From: Haloechinothrix halophila YIM 93223
GTDB taxonomy: Bacteria; Actinomycetota; Actinomycetes; Mycobacteriales; Pseudonocardiaceae
Assembly (NCBI RefSeq): GCF_000504245.1
Contig: NZ_KI632509.1
Coordinates: 3,329,751-3,393,750, forward strand
Direction: 5' to 3'
Length of the DNA stretch: 64,000 nucleotides
Positions 33,361-40,999 of the stretch are shown piece by piece. The notes below the pieces were generated by a model. That model worked only from the letters and a program-made list of their open reading frames with translations, was not told the origin of the DNA and did not search any database. Position 1 is the stretch's first letter. Every line of letters starts with the position of its first letter. A program made the position numbers and the translations under genes.

Positions 33361-34545
33361 TCAGGCGACTTTTTCGTACATCGTCATGACCACGGAACTG
33401 CCGCCACCGACGTTGTGCTGGAGCGCCAGGGTCGCACCGTCGACCTGACGCGGACCCGCTTCGCCGCGCAGCTGCCAAGTCAGCTCCGCGCATTGCGCCA
33501 TACCGGTCGCGCCGAGCGGGTGGCCCTTCGAGAGCAGGCCCCCGGACGGGTTGGTGACCACGCGACCGCCATACGTGTTGTCGCCGTCGGCGATGAACTT
33601 CTCGGCGGTGCCTTCCGGTGTCAGGCCAAGCACCTCATACGTGAGCAGTTCGTTCGGCGTGAAGCAGTCGTGCAACTCCACGACGGGGATGTCTTCCGGG
33701 CCGATACCGGACTGCTCGTAGACCTGCCGAGCGGCGTCACCCACGATCCCGGTCCACGCCCAGCCCTGGCGGTCACGTTCCTCGGCCTCCGGGGTGTCAG
33801 ATGCCATCGCCTGCGCCCGGATGTGCACATCGGCGCGGAGACCGTGTTTGCGGGCGAACTCCCTGCTGCAGATCACCGCCGCGGCAGCGCCGCAGGTGGG
33901 TGGAGCACACTGCAACTTGGTCAGCGTGCCGCAGATCGTCGGGGAGTTCAGCACGTCGTCCAGCGTGACCGGATCGCGGAACACGGCGTACGGATTGTTC
34001 GCCGCGTGTTTGCGGGCCTTGACCGAGATGGCGGCGAACGTCTCGGGCGTCGCGCCGTACTTCTCCATGTACGCGTCCGCCGCGATGGCGAACCACCGTG
34101 GCGCGGGTGGCGCCGACTCGTAGTCGCCACGCTCCGAGCCGACGATCGTGTTGAGCCTGCTGAGCGGATTCGGCCGGTCGGTCCACACCGCGTCCAGCGC
34201 CCCGGGACGCATCTGCTCGAACCCGAACGCCAGCACGCAGTCCGTCGCGCCGCTTTCCACCGCCTGCCGCGCCAGCCACAGCGCCGTCGACCCGGTGGAA
34301 CAGTTGTTGTTCACGTTGATCACCGGCACGCCAGTCATTCCCACGCGATACGCGGCGAGCTGCCCGCTGGTCGAGTCACCGAACACATATCCGGCGTAGA
34401 CCTGCTGCACCATGCCGTAGTCGATCCCCGCGTCGGCGAGTGCGGCCTTAATGGCGCCTTCCGACATCACGTCATAGGGATCAGCCTTCTTCGGGGTTGC
34501 GAACGGCACCATCCCGACACCGACAACGTATGCCCCACCGCCCAT
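33361..34545 (-). CDS. SCP-x-type thiolase / lipid-transfer family protein
   Basis: 394-aa thiolase-fold protein of the non-decarboxylating SCP-x branch. The reactive Cys is in VNNNCSTGSTAL, His in VVELHDCFTPNEL, and GHPLGATGMAQ contains the second active-site loop. These enzymes thiolyse branched 3-ketoacyl-CoAs such as sterol side-chain intermediates, or condense acyl-CoAs. The ATG at 34545 has AAAGGAG 8 nt upstream. It is monocistronic and ends at a terminator shared with the rhodanese gene. The substrate is not determined. Confidence 0.9.
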   Translation of the reverse strand: MGGGAYVVGVGMVPFATPKKADPYDVMSEGAIKAALADAGIDYGMVQQVYAGYVFGDSTSGQLAAYRVGMTGVPVINVNNNCSTGSTALWLARQAVESGATDCVLAFGFEQMRPGALDAVWTDRPNPLSRLNTIVGSERGDYESAPPAPRWFAIAADAYMEKYGATPETFAAISVKARKHAANNPYAVFRDPVTLDDVLNSPTICGTLTKLQCAPPTCGAAAAVICSREFARKHGLRADVHIRAQAMASDTPEAEERDRQGWAWTGIVGDAARQVYEQSGIGPEDIPVVELHDCFTPNELLTYEVLGLTPEGTAEKFIADGDNTYGGRVVTNPSGGLLSKGHPLGATGMAQCAELTWQLRGEAGPRQVDGATLALQHNVGGGSSVVMTMYEKVA

Positions 34546-34792
34546 AACTTCCGCTCCTTTGATCACGCAGCCCATCGACAGGGAAATCACGCCGGTTCCG
34601 CGGCTCCGCGGTCCGCGGTGGCATCGCGTGCCGTCGCACCGGCATATCTGACGTGGCTTGTTCCACCGGGGCGACGCGAATCGCGCGTCAGGAAGTAGAC
34701 ATTGCCGCACAGCAGAACAAGTATCCTGCTACTGAGCCTAGACCTGACCTGAACCGACGGGCAATGCATATTTGTCAGTTACATTTGCGAGA

Positions 34793-35074
34793 ATGAATTG
34801 GCCGGAAACGCGGGAGAATTATCGCGTTATCGCACAGTGCGACACCGCGACATTACGACGTTTACTCGACGAGTGCCTACCGGAAAGCCGCACGGACATC
34901 GACACCACCATCGCCGCGAATCTCATCGTCTCGATGCTCTCCTCGCCGTACCGCTGGTATGACCCGCACGGCCCGGCCGGGATCGACCAACTGACCGAGC
35001 AGATCACGGTCGCCGTCCGGCGCATGCTTGGCGTTGACCCGGCTGTTCCGGTGCCGACGGACGACACGAGGTAG
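34793..35074 (+). CDS. TetR C-terminal-domain-like fragment
   Basis: 93 aa. The sequence TTIAANLIVSMLSSPYRWYDPHGPAGIDQLTEQITVAVRRMLG matches, in parts, the last helices of TetR-family ligand-binding domains. No helix-turn-helix precedes it. It may be the remnant of a regulator or a stand-alone ligand-binding piece. The ATG at 34793 lies 7 nt after TACATT (-10-like), so a leaderless start is possible; a TTG at 34772 is the alternative. The first 60 bp are unusually AT-rich. Confidence 0.5.
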   Translation: MNWPETRENYRVIAQCDTATLRRLLDECLPESRTDIDTTIAANLIVSMLSSPYRWYDPHGPAGIDQLTEQITVAVRRMLGVDPAVPVPTDDTR

Positions 35075-35251
35075 TCCGTTCAGGTCCCGAACGGTGGTTT
35101 ACCGGCACCCGATCCGGGACATCCCTGGTGGGAGGCCCGGGACTAAGTCCCTCGTAGAAGGGGAACAGCGGCCCTGACCTCGACGACGTTCGGCCGCTGA
35201 CTCCGGCGCCTGCCGAGAGCAGGATGGAGTCAGCACGCAGGGAGGTCCATC
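35075..35251. promoter_or_regulatory. Intergenic region with three GGGAC-type palindromes
   Basis: Contains CGTTCAGGTCCCGAACG (35078-35094), CCGGGACATCCCTGG (35114-35128) and GGGACTAAGTCCC (35139-35151). They share GGGAC/GTCCC half-sites like those of DosR boxes, though the spacing of the last is one base short of the mycobacterial consensus. They lie 100-175 bp before the next gene. Confidence 0.4.
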
Positions 35252-35551
35252 ATGATGACGCAGCGGGGCCACCTCACCACGTCGGTGACCCACGAGCCAA
35301 CCGCTGACGAACGATCCCGTGCCGCACGGGTGGTCGCGGCGTACGCACGCGACGCCACCGAGCTCACCGAGGTGCTCGACATGCTCGGGCTCGCCGCGAG
35401 CGAGGCCCGCGAACCGGGCAGCGCTCCCGACCAGGTCGAGCGCCGCGAGCACGCGGCGGCCCGCGCCCGGCGCGGCCGCACCTTGCTGGTGAGCGAGCTG
35501 ACCGAGATGTTCTCCGGATCCGACGTCACGACCGGCTCCAAGGCACGATAA
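35252..35551 (+). CDS. Small helical hypothetical protein
   Basis: 99 aa, soluble, predominantly helical. It has ARVVAAYARDATELTEVLDMLGLAA in two helices and an Arg/Ala-rich ERREHAAARARRGRTLLVSELTEMF segment that could form a coiled coil. No family is recognised. The ATG at 35252 has GGGAGG 6 nt upstream, a strong site; a second ATG follows at 35255. The GGGAC palindromes upstream hint at regulated expression. Confidence 0.65.
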   Translation: MMTQRGHLTTSVTHEPTADERSRAARVVAAYARDATELTEVLDMLGLAASEAREPGSAPDQVERREHAAARARRGRTLLVSELTEMFSGSDVTTGSKAR

Positions 35552-35621
35552 GCACGGAGCGCGGTGCGGAGCGCGCACTCCAGCCCGAAGCGTGCCGCGG
35601 CCACGCGGGCGGCCCGCCGCC

Positions 35622-36626
35622 TTAGTCCCGCTTCGCCCTGCTTGGTGCGACGCGCGGCGGCTCGTTCGGCATCTTCGGGTACACCGGCGGCCACGGTGCG
35701 TCCATCAGCCCGGCCGCCATGTCACGTTCCGATTGCTCAAGCAGCGGCTCGATCGACTGCGGCCGGTCGTGGTAGCCCTGCCACGGATCGCCGCGTTCGG
35801 CCAGCAACCCGGGGACTGTCGCGATCGTCAGCCCACCGGGATCGAGAGTATCCAGCTCCTCCCAGCTGATCGGCGCGGACACCTGCGCGCCGACGCGCGG
35901 CCGTACGCACCACGCGCCGAACACCGTCTTGTGCGGCGCGTTCTGGTTGAAGTCGACGAACACCCGCTGCCCGCGCTCCTCCTTCCACCATTGCGCCGTC
36001 ATCTCCGACGGATACCGACGCTCCAGCTCACGGGCGAGCGCGACGGCGGCGGCACGCACCTGGTAGCCGTCCCAGCGCGGCTCCAGCGCGGCGTAGATGT
36101 GCAGACCCCGTGAGCCAGACGTCTTGAGCATCGCCTCGATGCCGTACTCCGCCAGCAGGTCCCTGGTCAGCAACGCGCCGCGTTGCAGCTCGTCATATCC
36201 GACGCCGGGCGACGGGTCCAGGTCAATGCGCAGCTCGTCGGCGATATCCGGCGTCTCGGCATGGCACGGCCAGACATGAAAGCCCAAGCACCCGAGATTG
36301 ACCGCCCACAGCACATGCGCCAGGTCAGCGGCGACCAGAGCGTCGCTCGTGGTGCCGTTCGGCGTCGCGACCACGGTGGTCCGCAGCCAGGGCGGCGTCG
36401 AGGCGGGCACCCGCTTCTGGAACCACGACTTGCCGCCCGCACCCTGCGGATACCGCTCCATCAGCAACGGCCGGTTCCGCACCGTCGCCATGAGCGGCTC
36501 GGCGACCGCCTGGTAATAGCGCACCAGATCCAGCTTCGTCTCGCCGCGCTGCGAGAAGTACACCTTGTGCGGGCTCGAGATCGCCACCTCGACACCATCG
36601 ACATCCAGCGTGATCGCATCGGCCAT
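35622..36626 (-). CDS. LigD-type primase-polymerase (Prim-PolC-like)
   Basis: 334-aa archaeo-eukaryotic primase-superfamily polymerase of the LigD/Pol family. It has SSPHKVYFSQRGETKLDLV, KSWFQKRVP, and the catalytic Asp pair in ELRIDLDPSPGVGYDE. The third acidic segment is RVFVDFNQNAPHKTVFGAW, and TSGSRGLHIYAAL completes the core. Stand-alone polymerases next to ligC are the Prim-PolC type, which fill short gaps in excision repair in mycobacteria. It lies 10 bp after ligC in the same operon. The ATG at 36626 has GGGGGAG upstream. Confidence 0.9.
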   Translation of the reverse strand: MADAITLDVDGVEVAISSPHKVYFSQRGETKLDLVRYYQAVAEPLMATVRNRPLLMERYPQGAGGKSWFQKRVPASTPPWLRTTVVATPNGTTSDALVAADLAHVLWAVNLGCLGFHVWPCHAETPDIADELRIDLDPSPGVGYDELQRGALLTRDLLAEYGIEAMLKTSGSRGLHIYAALEPRWDGYQVRAAAVALARELERRYPSEMTAQWWKEERGQRVFVDFNQNAPHKTVFGAWCVRPRVGAQVSAPISWEELDTLDPGGLTIATVPGLLAERGDPWQGYHDRPQSIEPLLEQSERDMAAGLMDAPWPPVYPKMPNEPPRVAPSRAKRD

Positions 36627-36636
36627 GCGCTCCCCC

Positions 36637-37713
36637 TCATGCCCGCTGTTCGGTGAAGATCTCGGCGAGCTCGGCGGGCGCGACCTCGTCGAGCTGCGCG
36701 TAGGTGCACGACTCCGGGGTGCGGTCGGGCCGGAACCGCACCAGCCTGCCACCGTGCCGGAACCGGCCGGCCTGCACGTGTTCGTAGCGCACCTCGGCCA
36801 CCAGCTCCGGCCGCAACGGCTCCCAGGACAGGTCCTTGCCCGCGCTCCACCTGCTCAGCCCGCCCGGCATCCGGCCCCCGGCGTGCGCCTCGGCCTCGGC
36901 CCAGCGCCGCCACGGATGATCGTCCAGTGCGTTCTCCCGCAGCGGCGCCAGTTCGTCGACCAGCTCCGTGCGCCGGGCAGCGGTGAAGCTGCTGGCGACG
37001 CCGACGTGGTGCAACACCCCGGCGTCGTCGTAGAGCCCGAGCAGCAGCGACCCGACGCCGTTGCCGTCCTTGTGCCAGCGAAACCCGGCGACGACGCAGT
37101 CGGCGGTGCGTTCGTGCTTGACCTTGACCATCACGCGTTTGTCCTGCGTGTAGGCGGCATCGACCGGTTTCGCCATCACCCCGTCGAACCCCGCGCCCTC
37201 GAACCGGGTAAACCAGTCCTGCGCCACGTCGGGGTCTTCGGTGAGCGGGGTGAGGTGCACCCGGGCGAGCTGGGCATCCAGCACCTGCTCCAACAGGGCG
37301 CGGCGTTTGCGGAACGGCTCGCCGGTGAGGTCGTCGTCGCCGAGCGCGAGCAGGTCGAACGCCACGAAGCTGGCCGGGGTCTCCGCCGCCAGCTTGCGCA
37401 CCCGCGACGCGGCGGGGTGCAGCCGGTTCTGCAGCACGTCGAAGTCCAGCCCGGATTCGGTGACCAACACGATCTCGCCGTCGACGACGCAGCGCGGCGG
37501 CAGCGCCGCCGCCAACAGCTCGACCAGTTCGGGGAAGTACCTGGTCAGCGGCCGGTCATTGCGGGAGCCGAGCTCGATCTCATCGCCATCTCGGAACACC
37601 ACGCAGCGGAAGCCATCCCACTTCGGTTCGTAGGCAAGGCCCTCGGTGCGAGGCACCTCGCGGACCGCCTTAGCCAGCATCGGCTTGACCGGCGGCATCA
37701 CTGGAAGGTCCAC
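36637..37713 (-). CDS. ligC: ATP-dependent DNA ligase (LigC type)
   Basis: 358-aa ligase. The adenylated Lys lies in AYEPKWDGFRCVVF (motif I), then ELGSRNDRPLTRYFPEL and VVDGEIVLV (motifs Ia/III). EGAGFDGVMAKP (motif IV) and KVKHERTADCVV (motif V) complete the catalytic domain before the OB-fold. It seals nicks in repair; with Prim-PolC it forms a gap-filling unit, and no Ku gene is in the window. The GTG at 37713 (VDLPVMPPVKPML) is preceded at 8 nt by TAAGCT, so it is probably leaderless. An ATG at 37698 is an alternative. Confidence 0.92.
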   Translation of the reverse strand: MDLPVMPPVKPMLAKAVREVPRTEGLAYEPKWDGFRCVVFRDGDEIELGSRNDRPLTRYFPELVELLAAALPPRCVVDGEIVLVTESGLDFDVLQNRLHPAASRVRKLAAETPASFVAFDLLALGDDDLTGEPFRKRRALLEQVLDAQLARVHLTPLTEDPDVAQDWFTRFEGAGFDGVMAKPVDAAYTQDKRVMVKVKHERTADCVVAGFRWHKDGNGVGSLLLGLYDDAGVLHHVGVASSFTAARRTELVDELAPLRENALDDHPWRRWAEAEAHAGGRMPGGLSRWSAGKDLSWEPLRPELVAEVRYEHVQAGRFRHGGRLVRFRPDRTPESCTYAQLDEVAPAELAEIFTEQRA

Positions 37714-37770
37714 GAGGCACAGCTTAGGCCCAGCCACCGACACTCCGCGCGGTTTCCGGCACCGCCCGGA

Positions 37771-37809
37771 TCAGCCTTCGCCGACAGTATCCGCGACGAG
37801 CATCGTCAT
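37771..37809 (-). CDS. Possible 12-codon leader/mini-ORF after the nitroreductase gene
   Basis: ATG-ACG-ATG... encodes 12 residues (MTMLVADTVGEG) and is preceded by an unusually strong AGGAGG..GGAGGGG stretch immediately after the nitroreductase stop. It may be a translated micropeptide or an accident of a GC-rich spacer. No family. Confidence 0.2.
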   Translation of the reverse strand: MTMLVADTVGEG

Positions 37810-37826
37810 GAGGCCCCTCCTGCCTC

Positions 37827-38795
37827 CTAGTGAGTCGGCGCGTGCAGCCGTTCCCTGACGTCGCGCTGCCGGGCCTTGATGACCGCTTCCGGGCGCCCGA
37901 CGCGCAGCAGCACCTGCGGGTAGCCCGCGAGGCCGAGCCGGTCGACCATGCCGGAGCGGACTTCGCTCAGGTGCAGCGCTTGGGTGAGCACCGCACCGGC
38001 AAGGCCGTCGGAGACCGACGTGAGCCAGGCACGCTGCATCGCTTCCCCGGCACGCACGTGGTCGGCGACGGTGTCGGTGTCGCTGACGACGATGAACAAC
38101 GTCTCCGCGGCGAGCCTGCGGGCTAGCGTCGGCACGTCAGGCAGCCGGGTTCCCCTGCTGACCAGCCCGGCCCACGGCAGCGTGTCCTGCGGCCGGGCGC
38201 GGGACACTCCGTCGGCAGCACCGGTGTAGCGCGCGTAGCGGCTGGTCCACGCGTCCAGCTCGCGCTGATAGCCCTTGTCGGCCCGCAGCATGTCCGCGGC
38301 GTAGCAGAGCAGCGACGCGAGCGGGCGGCACTCGTTCGGCTCGACCCGCCGCAGCCGCACGCCCTCGCCCTCCCCTGCGTTGACTACCTCGGTGATCTCG
38401 GCGTCGGTCACGAGCTCCGCCACGAACGGTTTGCGGTAGCTGCGCCTGCGGAACATGGACCAGTAGCTGGCGAGCTCCGTCTCGGTGACGGGCTGGCGCG
38501 CGGTGATCGTCAGCCGGGCGATGAGGTCCCTGCGGCGTTCCGGGTACAGCTCGACGTCGAAACACCAGCCGAGCGAACGCACCGCGAGACGCAGGTTGGC
38601 CAGCGCGGCGCCGCAGGAGATCAGCCGGTCGCGCCCGGTGGGATCGTGGTGCGGCAGCGACCGTTCGACGTTCTCGTACAGGTCGGCTCGGTGGTCGCGC
38701 GTTTCGAGGAACCACGGCATCGTGTCGTGCACCGACGGGGCGTTGCTGACGGCTCGCACCAGCACCCCGACTTCCGCGCGCGTCCATGCGCCCAT
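37827..38795 (-). CDS. Acg-family nitroreductase-like protein
   Basis: 322-aa flavin nitroreductase-fold protein of the Acg type. It has SVHDTMPWFLE (N-terminal FMN-binding region), SCGAALANLRLAVRSLGW, and RRSYRKPFVAE, with VLTQALHLSEVRSGMVDRLGLAGYPQVLLRVG at the C-terminus (in parts). Mycobacterial Acg and relatives belong to the DosR dormancy regulon; catalysis is doubtful and flavin sequestration has been suggested. The ATG at 38795 has AAGGAG 8 nt upstream. It is divergent from the PPOX gene, with a DosR-like site between them. Confidence 0.85.
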   Translation of the reverse strand: MGAWTRAEVGVLVRAVSNAPSVHDTMPWFLETRDHRADLYENVERSLPHHDPTGRDRLISCGAALANLRLAVRSLGWCFDVELYPERRRDLIARLTITARQPVTETELASYWSMFRRRSYRKPFVAELVTDAEITEVVNAGEGEGVRLRRVEPNECRPLASLLCYAADMLRADKGYQRELDAWTSRYARYTGAADGVSRARPQDTLPWAGLVSRGTRLPDVPTLARRLAAETLFIVVSDTDTVADHVRAGEAMQRAWLTSVSDGLAGAVLTQALHLSEVRSGMVDRLGLAGYPQVLLRVGRPEAVIKARQRDVRERLHAPTH

Positions 38796-38878
38796 AACCA
38801 CAGCTCCTTAACCAGTCCGCCCCTGGCTACTTTCACCGACGCAATCGCCCTGGTGCAGAGTCTTCCGTTGGGCATGAC

Positions 38879-38896
38879 TGGGCCCTACGTCCCGAA
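38879..38896. promoter_or_regulatory. DosR-like box
   Basis: On the minus strand TTCGGGACGTAGGGCCCA, close to the mycobacterial DosR consensus TTSGGGACTWWAGTCCCSAA (first eight bases exact, core GGGAC..GGCCC). It lies 83 bp upstream of the nitroreductase start and 156 bp upstream of the PPOX start. The adjoining TTGGGCATGACTGGGCCC (38868-38885) may be a second half-site pair. Confidence 0.5.
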
Positions 38897-39052
38897 TCGG
38901 ACGCCACGAACCGGACAACATCCGGTCGTTTCTTGATCCGCAGGTGACTTTCTGCTCTAGCGACACGCCGCGGCGGCTCAGGATGCTGGAGTCATCCGGG
39001 GCGTCGCCGGTCACGGCCAGGCGGCGTCCGCCGACGACGACAGGAAATCAGC

Positions 39053-39499
39053 ATGCATAGCGACCCGAAGCGACTGCGTGAGCTGTCGCCCGCAACGGCA
39101 TTGCGCCATCTCGGGTCCGTACCCATTGGCAGAATCGTGTTCACGGCGCATGCCCTGCCCGCCATCCGCCCCGTCAACCACGTGCTCATCGACGGCGACG
39201 TCGTGTTGCGATGTCACGCCGGTGCCGCGCTGCTAGGCGCCATCGGCCAGGTCGTCGCGTACGAGGCCGATGCGATCGACCCCGACACACACGCGGGGTG
39301 GAGCGTGATCGTGACCGGCAAAGCGGAGGAGGTCACTGACGCGGACGAGAGGGCACACGTCGAACAGCTGCTAGACCCGCATGTGGATTTGACGATGGTG
39401 CACGTGGTGCGCATCCGCCCGGAGCTCATCACAGGCTTCGAGCTGATCGACGTCACGCAGGGCACGGTCACGCAGGGCGCGAACGACCTCATCGCCTGA
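39053..39499 (+). CDS. Pyridoxamine 5'-phosphate oxidase-like (PPOX) protein
   Basis: 148-aa split-barrel flavin-binding protein. It has LGSVPIGRIVFTAHALPAIRPVNHVLIDG (flavin-binding strand pair, shown in part) and VVAYEADAIDPDTHAGWSVIVTGKAEEV, typical of actinobacterial PPOX proteins with FMN, F420 or haem ligands. Relatives are dormancy-linked in mycobacteria. The Shine-Dalgarno is weak (AGGAAA). It is placed between two stress genes (Acg-like and USP). Confidence 0.85.
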   Translation: MHSDPKRLRELSPATALRHLGSVPIGRIVFTAHALPAIRPVNHVLIDGDVVLRCHAGAALLGAIGQVVAYEADAIDPDTHAGWSVIVTGKAEEVTDADERAHVEQLLDPHVDLTMVHVVRIRPELITGFELIDVTQGTVTQGANDLIA

Positions 39500-39535
39500 G
39501 CCCCATCCTCGCGGCACCGCTGCGGTGACGCGATC

Positions 39536-40456
39536 TCAGCCCGCGTCCGAGCGCACCATCATGACGGGGCAATGCGCATGGTGCAGCACCGCCTGGCTGA
39601 TCGAGCCGAGGCTGAGCCCGGCCATTGCGCTCTTCCCGCGGGTGCCGACCACGATCAACTGCGCGACCCTCGCCTCCGAGAGCAGGCATTTCGCCGGCTT
39701 GCCCTTGCGCACCCTGCTGTCCACCTCGACGTCCGGGTAGCGCTCCCGCCAGTGGGCGAGCCGCTCGGCGAGCACCCGGTGTTCCGCGTCGATCACGTCG
39801 TCCTCGGACAGCCGCATCGGATAGTCCGGCCAGCCCGTTTCGATGGTCGCCTCGTTCCAGACGTGCACCGCCATCAGGTCGACCCCGCGCGCGTCCGCGG
39901 CCTCGAAGCCGAACCCGAGCGCGGCATCGCTGATCGCGTCGCGACCGACGCCGACGACGACCGGTCCCCGCTCGGTGTGGGCGTACTCCTCGCCGTCGTG
40001 GTGCCCGGTTGTGGGGGTGACGACGACAGGACAGCTCGCCCGCGCCGCGACGGTGAGCGCGACCGAGCCGACAAGCAAGCTGGCGAACCCGCCAATGCCG
40101 CGCGAGCCCATGACAACCAGCCGCGCGGTCTCGGCGGACCGGATCATCTCCTCGGCGGGATGTCCTTCCCGCTGCTCGGATCGGACGACGACCTCCGGCG
40201 TTACCTGCCCGACCAGGTGCTCGGCATCGGCGAGGTATTCCTTACCGCAGTCCGCGAGCGCGTCGGCGACGCTGCGCGGCAGCGCGATGCGGCCGTGCCG
40301 GATCGGCGGTGGATGGCACACGTGCAGCAGCCGCAGTGGCACGGAGTGACGTCGTGCCTCCAGCGCCGCCCAGTGCACCGCTCGCAGCGAGGACTCCGAC
40401 CCGTCGACGCCAGCCACGATGTCGCGGTGCGCCGCGGTGTCGCTCACGTCGGTCAT
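39536..40456 (-). CDS. Universal stress protein, two UspA domains
   Basis: 306 aa, tandem USP domains. The first starts DIVAGVDGSESSLRAV and ends in the ATP loop GSRGIGGFASLLVGSVA. The second starts VVVGVGRDAISDAAL, with Asp after the strand less canonical, and ends GTRGKSAMAGLSLGSISQ. It is related in layout to the USP at 911-1813. It converges on the PPOX gene. No DosR-like site was found in its own upstream 95 bp; GGGTACCC at 40505-40512 is the only palindrome there. Confidence 0.9.
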   Translation of the reverse strand: MTDVSDTAAHRDIVAGVDGSESSLRAVHWAALEARRHSVPLRLLHVCHPPPIRHGRIALPRSVADALADCGKEYLADAEHLVGQVTPEVVVRSEQREGHPAEEMIRSAETARLVVMGSRGIGGFASLLVGSVALTVAARASCPVVVTPTTGHHDGEEYAHTERGPVVVGVGRDAISDAALGFGFEAADARGVDLMAVHVWNEATIETGWPDYPMRLSEDDVIDAEHRVLAERLAHWRERYPDVEVDSRVRKGKPAKCLLSEARVAQLIVVGTRGKSAMAGLSLGSISQAVLHHAHCPVMMVRSDAG

Positions 40457-40551
40457 GGCGTGCTCCCGTCAGCACGATCGGCCACTGAACCTGGTATGTG
40501 GCGGGTACCCCCGCGCGGCGGATGTGACACTCCGCGCGCCGCGATCGGGGC

Positions 40552-40797
40552 TCACATACCGAACAAGTGCGGGCGAAAGTGCTGTCCGCACGGATCAACC
40601 AGGGCCGACCGCAGTGCTACGCCGCCCCAGTCCGTTCGGCCGCTCCAGCCGGACGCACCGCTCACGTCGGACGCACTGCTCCAGTCCGCGCCCTCGTCCT
40701 CGTGCTCGGCGGTCTCGACGCTCCCGTCGTCCACCCCGTCGCCATGCCAACGCGGTGCCAGCGCCACGGCAGCGGGGAGAATGTCGGTCGTGCTCAT
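40552..40797 (-). CDS. Small acidic/Trp-Ser-rich hypothetical protein
   Basis: 81 aa, starting MSTTDILPAAVALAPRW. The middle (ETAEHEDEGADWSSASDVSG) is acidic and the C-terminus has DPCGQHFRPHLFGM. No family is recognised. Support is the GGAGG 5 nt before the ATG at 40797 and the gap it fills. The composition is odd, and it may not be real. Bases 40798-40999 upstream hold nothing recognisable. Confidence 0.4.
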   Translation of the reverse strand: MSTTDILPAAVALAPRWHGDGVDDGSVETAEHEDEGADWSSASDVSGASGWSGRTDWGGVALRSALVDPCGQHFRPHLFGM

Positions 40798-40999
40798 CAA
40801 TGCCTCCAACGTCCGAGCCAACGGTAGGCCGTGCCGCCGCCTGATCGGCAGAGTCGAAATACCCCATTCGGCGGGACCTTGCCGGGCATCCGACGACAAC
40901 GCCCCGGCACGACGGCCAGTGAGCCGCCTGCGGACACCGACCATTGGGCGCTAACCTCGCAGCACAAGCAAAGCGCCCGTATCAGGCAGGACGGGGAGC

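Noticed and set aside
33415-34698. 427-codon plus-strand frame opposite the thiolase
   Set aside because: It mirrors the thiolase codons; the thiolase strand carries the catalytic Cys and His motifs.
35075-35251. Small RNA gene or riboswitch suggested by the palindromes
   Set aside because: Palindromes are short and separate; no conserved RNA motif could be recognised, so only the DosR-like half-sites are recorded.
40552-40797. Ribosomally made peptide (RiPP) precursor at the small acidic ORF
   Set aside because: No maturation enzyme or leader/core pattern nearby; kept only as a low-confidence hypothetical gene.
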